In this document: positions 28,816-34,621 of the stretch, one piece after another | How positions within the stretch are numbered: position 1 is the stretch's first letter | Layout: each line of letters starts with the position of its first letter | From: a virus | Direction: 5' to 3' (one strand) | Virus record (IMG/VR): IMGVR_UViG_3300013113_000334 | Coordinates: 1-34,621 of that record | DNA: 34,621 bases | Position numbers and translations under genes: made by a program | Notes under the pieces: generated by a model | Seen by the model: only the letters and a program-made list of their open reading frames with translations | Told to the model about the DNA's origin: nothing | Database searches by the model: none

Positions 28816-29447
28816 TACCAGTTAGCCCATTCGTTTTTCATTTTGTTGATATAAGCCCGCTCTTGCTCGGACGTTGTATTCCTTCCGGCTGGCTCCATGA
28901 ACGGCCTTGGCTTGAGGAAATAAAACTTGCCCGTGCCCCAGAGTTCTATGACTCCGCCGAACTCAAGTATGTGCGCCTGGTTACCCCAAGGTCTCCGTGG
29001 TCCAACCATGTGAAGGTATCCATTCTTGATCGACTTCGGCTTGATGCCGACCTTGTCAACCATGGACGCTCTGCCCGCCCTTGCCTCTTGCTGTTCCTGC
29101 GACTTCTTGTGGAATGTCCCCGTCATCATCGAATTGCCGGGATAAGCCCCTTCGTCTGGGCCATGTGGCGAAGACCCAAGGTAAAGCATTGTGTTCGCTG
29201 TTTCCCTGACAATAATAGCAGCAGCCCTCCCGCTTTTTTTTGCCACGGAGTTCTGCATTTCAAACGGGAACCGCTGCAGGATCTTTAGTCCGTATTCCCA
29301 GCTCTTGGAGTCCTTGGATACGCTCATAAAAGCGCCTGCCTTGACCCTCCCCTTTGCCAGCGACTTCCTCTTTGCCCTCATGGACATTGCTTCTGCGCGG
29401 CTAAGCAATCTGCCGACCTTCCTGGGCCTACCTGTTCTACTGGGCAT
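28815..29447 (-). CDS. HK97 gp10-like neck/tail protein
   Basis: This 210-aa protein has a basic N-terminus (RRK-rich, about 1-45) that precedes the gp10-like core, with the helix WEYGLKILQRFPFEMQNSV and the Ala/Ile helix AAAIIVRETANTM. The sequence ends FYFLKPRPFMEPAGRNT, with the R-P-F-M-x-P-A hallmark of the gp10 family. The domain folds around the tail start and the head connector in related phages. The ATG at 29447 follows the head closure gene stop by 10 bases. The protein is longer than the usual 130-150 aa because of its N-terminal extension and inserts. Confidence 0.78.
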   Translation of the reverse strand: MPSRTGRPRKVGRLLSRAEAMSMRAKRKSLAKGRVKAGAFMSVSKDSKSWEYGLKILQRFPFEMQNSVAKKSGRAAAIIVRETANTMLYLGSSPHGPDEGAYPGNSMMTGTFHKKSQEQQEARAGRASMVDKVGIKPKSIKNGYLHMVGPRRPWGNQAHILEFGGVIELWGTGKFYFLKPRPFMEPAGRNTTSEQERAYINKMKNEWANW

Positions 29448-29457
29448 TTGGGGCCGC

Positions 29458-29811
29458 CTAACTTAGTTCGACTTCTTTTCTTAACTCAACTCGCATTTCT
29501 GACCTTGTTCCGTCAGGGTCACCGACGCTCGTTATCCCGTAGTTGTGACCGTTATGCACGACTCTCATTTTTGTCGTAATGCCCTCAACTGCAGCAAAGT
29601 TGCCAAATGCTGCATGAGTGGACTTCTCGGTTACCATGCGCCCCCTCAGGATTTCGCCACCAACAGTGGAGATAAATTCGCATGGCCATCCAGAGAAGAA
29701 AACATCCCAGTCGGACGGGTTGTTGTATGTCTTCTGGCCGTATGAATCCACGGTCCCGTTGTGGACCATGATGTCAATCGAGTGTCGCCTGAACCCAATT
29801 CTTTTTCTCAT
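29458..29811 (-). CDS. Head closure / head-tail joining protein
   Basis: The 117-aa protein fits the phage head-tail joining family (SPP1 gp16-like): N-terminal basic beta strand MRKRIGFRRHSIDIM, a GxxDSYGQKTYN turn, WDVFFSGWPCEFIS, GGEILRG, then TKMRVVHNGHNYGITSVGDPDG, a strand-turn with the Asp-Pro-Asp seen in this family. It starts in ATGA overlap with the connector gene. The protein seals the capsid exit after packaging. Confidence 0.8.
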   Translation of the reverse strand: MRKRIGFRRHSIDIMVHNGTVDSYGQKTYNNPSDWDVFFSGWPCEFISTVGGEILRGRMVTEKSTHAAFGNFAAVEGITTKMRVVHNGHNYGITSVGDPDGTRSEMRVELRKEVELS

Positions 29812-30386
29812 GGGTAGCTATCTCTTGTTAGGTTAGAAACGATTGCACGATAGCCGTTCTCTTGGGAGTGCAGCGCGGAAGACTCTTGGGCAGGGTCGTA
29901 AAACCACTTGCCGACGCATAGCTTGATTGCTGCCTGTATTAGCGCCGGTATGCAAGGAGCATCCGTTCCGTAGCCTGCAGTAAATTCTATTTGAACACTG
30001 TCGGGCTGCCCGAGTAAAACAACTGGCCACTCTTTGCCAATCGCTGGCACGAGTTCTTGTGATCCGTCAATGTACCTGTAGTCGGATGACGGTAGGGTTT
30101 GAAGGACGCCGTCAGTGTCGTAATACTTGACCGAGGCAATCCCAGTTACGGGCTTGAGATTGATTCTCAATGGATTCTCGAAACAAGGGCCCATCAAAAC
30201 AAACGTGTTGGTGATTGTTATGCGATCTATGTCTCGCTCAATCCGGTCCTTTGCTGCGTAAATGAGAGACTGAATCTTTGAGTCTTGTGAAGTGTCGTTT
30301 TGCGCGATGTTAAGATGATCTTTTTGGTCGCTTACGGTTACCGGTAGCTCTTGGCTTCCTGTTGTTCTTTTTAGTGACCACTTCAT
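29808..30386 (-). CDS. Head-tail connector (gp6-like)
   Basis: The 192-aa protein has an N-terminal pattern typical of gp6-like connectors: LPVTVSDQKDHLNIAQND at about 15-32, followed by helix KIQSLIYAAKDRIERDI. Then comes a beta module, with LMGPCFENPLRINLKPV, and a C-terminal helix (IPALIQAAIKLCVGKWFYDP). It binds the portal ring and gives the joining protein its seat. The ATG at 30386 gives the expected N-terminus but overlaps the end of the upstream small gene by 77 bases in another frame, so both were kept. Confidence 0.8.
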   Translation of the reverse strand: MKWSLKRTTGSQELPVTVSDQKDHLNIAQNDTSQDSKIQSLIYAAKDRIERDIDRITITNTFVLMGPCFENPLRINLKPVTGIASVKYYDTDGVLQTLPSSDYRYIDGSQELVPAIGKEWPVVLLGQPDSVQIEFTAGYGTDAPCIPALIQAAIKLCVGKWFYDPAQESSALHSQENGYRAIVSNLTRDSYP

Positions 30387-30513
30387 TTGGACTAGCCTTA
30401 ATTTCTTTCGCTACACTTAGGGATATGAGTGTATTGGCGACACCGATCTTGTCGGTGTCCCAGATTGCCCCGGCTGGAAATCCCAACCGGGGCTTTAGGA
30501 ATTTGATCTTCAT
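30310..30513 (-). CDS. Small capsid-adjacent protein
   Basis: The 67-aa protein begins KIKFLKPRLGFPAGAIWD, a beta fold start seen in short phage proteins encoded just after the capsid gene (K-V-x-F-L-x-P then a G and acidic turn). GVANTLISLSVAKEIK then forms a helix, and the tail is very basic (KKNNRKPRATGNRKRPKR). The true ATG is at 30513 (a TTG at 30516 precedes it). There is no clear ribosome binding site. Two hairpins (30439-30459, 30467-30493) lie inside the coding start. Possible roles: capsid decoration or DNA condensation by its tail. It overlaps the connector start by 77 bases. Confidence 0.6.
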   Translation of the reverse strand: MKIKFLKPRLGFPAGAIWDTDKIGVANTLISLSVAKEIKASPNEVVTKKNNRKPRATGNRKRPKRSS

Positions 30514-30522
30514 CAACTATGA

Positions 30523-31785
30523 TTAGCTGAGGGTGATCTTGCTGAGGACCTCAGGGTTAACCGAAGCGATGTCAATCCGCTGAGTGCAGATGATACCGAC
30601 TTGGTCGTTAACTGCAAACAGTTCGTTCAGAACGTTGAAGTTAAGGGCGCGACGATCACCGAAGTAGTGAGACACGCTCAGGTCGCCGAAGGTCACGATA
30701 AGGTCGCCGGAGGCAGCGCCAGCACCGGGCATAGCCGATACGAGGTTAACTGGGTATCCGAACAGGCTCGGGCGAACGCCAGATGCCAAGTTGCTGTCTG
30801 CGTTTCCGCCAGCAGCATTCAACAGGTCGCGAACTTGACCGTTGAACAATGTTGCATTCATGTACCACTCAGGGGACAATCCGCGCTCTTGGCCGGATGC
30901 AACAACAGCAGCCGTCAGGTCCTCGAGAGTCAGCGCAGCAACGCTTGCTACGTTGCTTTCTGCGATTGCGGCATCGTTCTCGATTCCGTCAGTGTAGATG
31001 CTGCCGCCCGTGAACAGGTTCTCGTCCTCAGCCTTCGCAAACGACCATGCAAGGTCGCGGACGATGGTGTCAGTCATGGAGATAACCGAGTCCTCGGAAA
31101 CTTCCGTTGACATCTTGACCAAGCCGGCCATTTTCTTTGCCGTCAGCGTGATCTGAGCGAAAGTCAAGTCGCTTTCCGTGATCGGCGCAGCTTCTGCTGG
31201 GTAATAAACGGTTGCGTGACCGGTCAGCTTAGGAACCGACCAAGTGCTTGAACCCATGACAACCCGACGCAATGCGGTGCGAGCAACGCCGTAGCTTTCG
31301 ACCAAGTCGATCAACTCGGAAGCCAGTGGTGCGGGAACGGTGTATCCACCCTTGTCGTCAGTTCCTTCGCTCTGAGCTGCCATGAACTCTTGAGCCTTTT
31401 TGTCTCCGCCGATTGCAGCCAAGAACTGGCCAGCGGTGTAGGCGTCTTCGCTGCTTGCGAAAACGTTGGACTTGTTGTATTTTGCTTTCGCAGGGATTGG
31501 TTTCGACACAGGGGCCTCACTTGGGGTTTCTTCGTCCAGAGGCTGAACGCCAGCCTGTGGCTCTTTGGAATTAGCTCTGGCTTCCACGATGGCGGCCATT
31601 TTCTCTTGGACTTTCTCGGCTTTGGCCTTGGCCACGCTCAGTGCCTCGAACTCATCGCTGAGCGCAAGGATCTGGTCGTTGTCGGCGTCGGTCAATTCGC
31701 GAGTTTCTTCTGCGGCCACGGCGGAGATTGCTTCCATTTCGTCAGCAATGCTTTCCAAACGAGCCTGAATTTCTGAAAGATTCAT
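30523..31785 (-). CDS. Major capsid protein (HK97 fold)
   Basis: The 420-aa protein has two parts. The N-terminal about 110 residues are charged coiled coil (MNLSEIQARLESIADEMEA and on) plus a Pro/Ala/Glu-rich linker: the delta scaffold domain that the protease at 31866-32498 would remove. The rest has the HK97 P and A domains: GGYTVPAPLASELID at about 145-160, SYGVARTALRRV, STWSVPKLTG, then KMAGLVKMSTEVSEDS and FGDLSVSHYFGDRRALN, a sequence shape shared by Phage_capsid proteins. Expressed from the strong late region, with a TATAAT site upstream at 31839. There are no Lys-Asn crosslink signs I could prove. Confidence 0.95.
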   Translation of the reverse strand: MNLSEIQARLESIADEMEAISAVAAEETRELTDADNDQILALSDEFEALSVAKAKAEKVQEKMAAIVEARANSKEPQAGVQPLDEETPSEAPVSKPIPAKAKYNKSNVFASSEDAYTAGQFLAAIGGDKKAQEFMAAQSEGTDDKGGYTVPAPLASELIDLVESYGVARTALRRVVMGSSTWSVPKLTGHATVYYPAEAAPITESDLTFAQITLTAKKMAGLVKMSTEVSEDSVISMTDTIVRDLAWSFAKAEDENLFTGGSIYTDGIENDAAIAESNVASVAALTLEDLTAAVVASGQERGLSPEWYMNATLFNGQVRDLLNAAGGNADSNLASGVRPSLFGYPVNLVSAMPGAGAASGDLIVTFGDLSVSHYFGDRRALNFNVLNELFAVNDQVGIICTQRIDIASVNPEVLSKITLS

Positions 31786-31838
31786 GTTAACTCTTGATTT
31801 TTAAGGGTTTACTCTGCGACCTTCGCCGCACAGCTATT

Positions 31839-31869
31839 ATTATAGCCTAAAACCGCCGGCCAGCCTCAA
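31839..31869 (-). promoter_or_regulatory. Promoter-like TATAAT before the capsid gene
   Basis: TATAAT (complement of 31839-31844) is preceded by GTTTTAGGC; a TTGAGG is 19 bp upstream. The same nine bases before the -10 occur at 10730. The transcript would start near 31832, about 47 bases before the capsid ATG at 31785, and the site lies in the gap after the protease gene, so it may boost capsid expression. Confidence 0.55.
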
Positions 31870-32498
31870 ACATCTAACCGGAGGCGCATCTTGACGGCAG
31901 CAGCCTTGGCTTTAGCCGCTATTACACAGGGAGCGAGGGCTAAAACCTTGGGCTTTTCGGAGGACGCCTGTGGCCTGCTTTTCTTGATTTCCTTGACTTC
32001 GTCGACAATATTGAGGTTCAGCGCCTGTTTTGCGGACAGATATGTCTCATTTTCCATCATTTCCACGAATTCGTCGCGGATTCCGCCCGACTTCTCTACG
32101 TAGATGTCAGCCAGCATGCCGTCGAGGGCGTCAAGTTGCTCGACAAGATCCTTAAAGGTGCCTGCGTTGCCCATTGCTATAGTCCACGCACGGTGGATCA
32201 TTATCTGGCCGTTGCTATTGCAGATCAGGTGGTCGGCGGCGCATGCGATAGCGCTGGCGATACTTGCCGCAATGATATCAACGTGGATGGTTACCTTGCC
32301 CTCGTACTGCATCAGTGCGTTGTAGATGACCATGCCGTCCGAAACTGCCCCGCCAGGACTATCCAGGTTGATGAGGATGTCTTTTCCGTTGTGGTCCTGC
32401 AGTGCAGGAAGGAAGTCTTCGGCTGAGATTGCGCCCTCAAAGTCTCCGATTGGGCCACGGATTGTCATCGTTCCGGCTTCTGGGTTGCTTTCAAACAT
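31866..32498 (-). CDS. ClpP-like prohead protease
   Basis: The 210-aa serine peptidase of the S14 type has LINLDSPGGAV at 42-52 (oxyanion region), the nucleophile Ser79 in AASIAS, His102 in MIHRAW, and the closing ENETYLSAKQALNLNIVDEV at about 149-168, where the third residue of the triad lies. In HK97-type phages this protein cleaves the delta domain of the capsid protein. The C-terminal 35 residues are basic. AAGGAA is upstream of the ATG at 32498. It lies between portal and capsid genes as usual. Confidence 0.9.
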   Translation of the reverse strand: MFESNPEAGTMTIRGPIGDFEGAISAEDFLPALQDHNGKDILINLDSPGGAVSDGMVIYNALMQYEGKVTIHVDIIAASIASAIACAADHLICNSNGQIMIHRAWTIAMGNAGTFKDLVEQLDALDGMLADIYVEKSGGIRDEFVEMMENETYLSAKQALNLNIVDEVKEIKKSRPQASSEKPKVLALAPCVIAAKAKAAAVKMRLRLDV

Positions 32499-32521
32499 TA
32501 TAAAATTCCTTTAAGGTTGGT

Positions 32522-33868
32522 TTAGTTGTCTTCTTTGAGTGGTGCTGGTTTTGGGGTGTCTGACTTGTCCTTTTCCGGGTCGGAGACCTTCTCCTCCGTG
32601 GGATCGGCCTCAGAAGGCCCCTCAGAGCCTTCCTCAGGCCCGTTGCCGAGAGTCATGACTGCATAGTCATCTTCCAGCTCGGGGACGGGAGAGAGGCCGT
32701 GGAGGGCCCTGACCTCATTGCCGGAGATCATCCCTTGCTGACGCAGGCTGCTGGTATAGAGGGCCAGTCCGTCGCGGTCATTTGCAAACAGAGGGCTGAT
32801 ATCCATCTTGTAGGCGTAGTTCCCAGCCTTTGCGTTTCTTGCCGACATAAGTTTCTTGTCGGCCTCTTGCTCGATCTTGGTGATCCATCGGTTGAGACAG
32901 TTTGTCAAATACACGGCCTGCCGCTCCGTGACGCTCTTGTAGACGCTCCCGGAGTCATCCCCGATAACCGACTCAAGCAGGAAAAGGAGGGCCGCAGCCT
33001 CTCTTTGGAACTGCCTCATTGCAATGTGGCTCTGGTCCATCGCTGGGTAGCTCATTGGGATGGCTTTCATGCCATTGCGAAGCAGGCCTGTTTTGCCCTG
33101 ATTGTCAAGGCCAGTGTGGGCGTTGTTGAATGCCTCAAGGAAGGCCTGTGCGTCGTCGTTGGTTCCAAATGCACCGGTTGGAGCCTCCAGTAAGAGCCCG
33201 GGGCGCCCGCTGTTCTGGAAGATCGTTCCAGCCGACTCGCCTCCAGCGATTGATAGCCCGATGGTGTCTTTTGCGATGCTTAGGATGTTCTCACCCCAGT
33301 AGCCATTGGCAGACAGGCCCATGATGTAAAAACAATCCGCGTCTGGGATCTTGTACATCGTTCCGCCCTCTGACTTGGACTTGAGCTGCCCCTGCTCCGT
33401 GCCGCTATTGATCGACACGCAGTGCCACCGCTGGCCCTCGACCATTACGGTCTGAGTATTCTCTGCCTGGAGCGGTATAAGCGATGTTGGTTGTCCCATT
33501 GTGTTTCGCTCAATGTACGCACGTCCGTTGCCCATCAACAGGGCGTCGATCATCATCTTCTCAACAAGAGTCTGGCTTGTCTGGATGTCGTTTGGGGTTC
33601 GCCATACCTTGGCTCCACGGTCGGTCGAAACAATCTCTTGGCCTCCATTGGGCTTCGTCTCGTTCAGGTTCAGCGTCAGGCTGCTGAGGTGGCCACTTAC
33701 CTTGCTTACGGCGTTCCAGATTTCAGGAACACCAAGGGCTGAATTCAACGTGACAGTGATCCCAGTTGAACTCTTTGTGCCGCCCAGCATTTGCGTCAGC
33801 CACGTCGACGGGTTTTTTAGACCCGAAGTAAGGTTGAAGAGATTTCCGATCTTGCTTGTAAATTTCAT
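32522..33868 (-). CDS. Portal protein (HK97 family)
   Basis: The 448-aa protein begins with MKFTSKIGNLFNL and a helix, then the portal core: VTLNSALGVPEIWNAVSKVSGHL, the ALLMGNGRAYIERNT strand and loop, IPLQAENTQTV, GENILSIAKDTIGLSIAGGE with the crown helix, then ESVIGDDSGSVYKSVTERQAVYL in the stem region. The C-terminal 60 residues are acidic, rich in Pro, Glu and Ser, and disordered. Portal dodecamers hold the packaging motor and connector. Length is typical for the family (about 400-450). The start ATG at 33868 lies 17 bases after the terminase stop. Confidence 0.93.
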   Translation of the reverse strand: MKFTSKIGNLFNLTSGLKNPSTWLTQMLGGTKSSTGITVTLNSALGVPEIWNAVSKVSGHLSSLTLNLNETKPNGGQEIVSTDRGAKVWRTPNDIQTSQTLVEKMMIDALLMGNGRAYIERNTMGQPTSLIPLQAENTQTVMVEGQRWHCVSINSGTEQGQLKSKSEGGTMYKIPDADCFYIMGLSANGYWGENILSIAKDTIGLSIAGGESAGTIFQNSGRPGLLLEAPTGAFGTNDDAQAFLEAFNNAHTGLDNQGKTGLLRNGMKAIPMSYPAMDQSHIAMRQFQREAAALLFLLESVIGDDSGSVYKSVTERQAVYLTNCLNRWITKIEQEADKKLMSARNAKAGNYAYKMDISPLFANDRDGLALYTSSLRQQGMISGNEVRALHGLSPVPELEDDYAVMTLGNGPEEGSEGPSEADPTEEKVSDPEKDKSDTPKPAPLKEDN

Positions 33869-33885
33869 TTTCGTCTCATACTAGG

Positions 33886-34621
33886 TTAGATTAAGAAGTA
33901 ACTGTCAGCGCGTCCTGGGGCTGCAGAAGCCCGAGAGAATGCCATGACCAGCGCAACCGCTGGGTCGATTTTCTCTATGCTCTCGCGCTTGCAGAGCATC
34001 ATCCTATCCTGCTTGTCTGTGTCCGTGACAGCGTTGGCCATACACCAGCGCAGCAACGGGTTCCCGTCATGCGTGAACCGGCCATCTGCCATGCACTGCC
34101 GTATCTCCGAGATGGGAGTATTGAAGTGCCCGGTTGTCTGCGGCATTGCTACCGCTGGTATTCCATTGCTTTCCAAGTTCTCCGATGACCTCTGAGCCTG
34201 ATAGGGATCGAAAGCAACTTCCTGACATCCGTGCTTTCGGGCCTCCAGGATAAAGTCCTGCTCCAGCTCCGACACTGGGAACTTTGAGGTTGTCAGGAGG
34301 TTTAATTCAATGAACTGCTTGAACGGCTCTTTCGTTAGGTCTCTTGTTGTGTCGAAGCTGATGTAGCTCTTTGTCTTTCCCTCGTAGCGATAAACGGGGC
34401 TACCAACCTCGTTTACCTCTCCGGTCCTGAATCTTGCAACCATCCCAAAGGCCGCAAGGTCGTTCCTTCCTCCGAGGTCAATGCCTCCGGCGATTGCGTC
34501 CGCGTTACGCCAGTCCGACAGCGTTCCGGCACAAGCATCCCACTTGTCCATGTTGAAGGCCCCGTCAAGGCTGGACACCATTCGGTTACCGTGGTATCTC
34601 GTGAATCGACTGAGCGCGATA
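33886..34621 (-). CDS. Terminase large subunit, C-terminal part (cut by window edge)
   Basis: The frame is open to the right edge; about 244 residues are visible, so the ATPase domain and the start are missing. The visible part is the nuclease domain: GIDLGGRNDLAAFG (first metal-binding Asp), later VAFDPYQAQRSSENLE (second Asp), and KIDPAVALVMAFSRA near the end, where the third acidic residue lies. An in-frame ATG at 34581 is internal, as the sequence upstream (LSRFTRYHGNRM) is also coding. Large terminases of HK97-type phages are about 500-560 aa, so roughly half is absent. It cuts concatemeric DNA and drives packaging. It is followed by portal, protease and capsid genes. Confidence 0.92.
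   Translation of the reverse strand, partial: IALSRFTRYHGNRMVSSLDGAFNMDKWDACAGTLSDWRNADAIAGGIDLGGRNDLAAFGMVARFRTGEVNEVGSPVYRYEGKTKSYISFDTTRDLTKEPFKQFIELNLLTTSKFPVSELEQDFILEARKHGCQEVAFDPYQAQRSSENLESNGIPAVAMPQTTGHFNTPISEIRQCMADGRFTHDGNPLLRWCMANAVTDTDKQDRMMLCKRESIEKIDPAVALVMAFSRASAAPGRADSYFLI

Noticed and set aside
32498-32512. TATAAT-like sequence just before the protease ATG as a promoter
   Set aside because: It overlaps the start codon (TTTTATAATG) and the ribosome binding site, so a start there would not include the gene's translation signals.
1-34621. Integrase, excisionase, repressor and attachment sites
   Set aside because: No recombinase catalytic motifs, CI-like repressor or tRNA-derived att site were seen, so I do not call this a prophage.

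Overview
This window is most of the genome of a tailed double-stranded DNA bacteriophage. The late genes follow the HK97 order: large terminase, portal, ClpP-like protease, major capsid protein, connectors, tail terminator, tail tube, two-frame tail chaperone and tape measure. There is no sheath or baseplate set, so a siphovirus-like particle with a long non-contractile tail is the best reading. I see no integrase, excisionase or CI-like repressor, so nothing points to a prophage. The host cannot be fixed from the sequence. LamG-type tail proteins, an adhesin C-terminus of a kind I associate with marine phages, a papain-like peptidase and a small Cys-motif late protein would fit a phage of an aquatic Gram-negative bacterium, possibly a planctomycete. 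That is inference.

Layout. Positions 1-430 are GC-rich short tandem repeats (12/16-bp, 6/12-bp and 30-bp units). A small HNH endonuclease gene follows at 515-820. From 34621 down to 21026, all on the minus strand, lies the head and tail operon, entering inside the terminase gene. A second minus-strand block, 10460 down to 1021, carries membrane and secreted proteins (two thioredoxin-like proteins, a papain-like cysteine peptidase, holin-like membrane proteins) and then LamG and fibre proteins probably used in host binding. From 15159 down to 10766, also minus, is a DNA-metabolism operon: Sak4-like ATPase, DUF669 SSB-like protein and an SF2 helicase, with small genes. From 15256 to 20684 on the plus strand is a divergent early operon: RusA-like protein, metallophosphoesterase, C5-methyltransferase-like protein, RecE-like exonuclease and many small proteins.

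The RecE-like nuclease, Sak4-like ATPase, DUF669 protein, helicase and RusA-like protein could together form a recombination-based replication module, although they sit in two divergent operons. Many genes in the minus-strand blocks are coupled by TAATG or ATGA stop-start overlaps. Early genes on both strands use sigma-70-type promoters with TTGAC boxes and exact 17-bp spacers. Four minus-strand gaps instead carry a TATAAT with little or no -35 box.

Most notable: a canonical GGGAAAC -1 frameshift site joining the two tail-chaperone frames; a roughly 300-nt gap (10461-10765) with a promoter-like site, a predicted three-way junction ending in a U-tract and more hairpins; a papain-like peptidase where an endolysin would be expected, with no recognisable muralytic enzyme in the window; and two small genes shorter than 60 codons found from overlap logic. 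If the genome is circular or circularly permuted, the HNH gene and repeats at the left edge would lie just before the terminase genes. Only the small terminase and the N-terminal part of the large terminase would then be missing.
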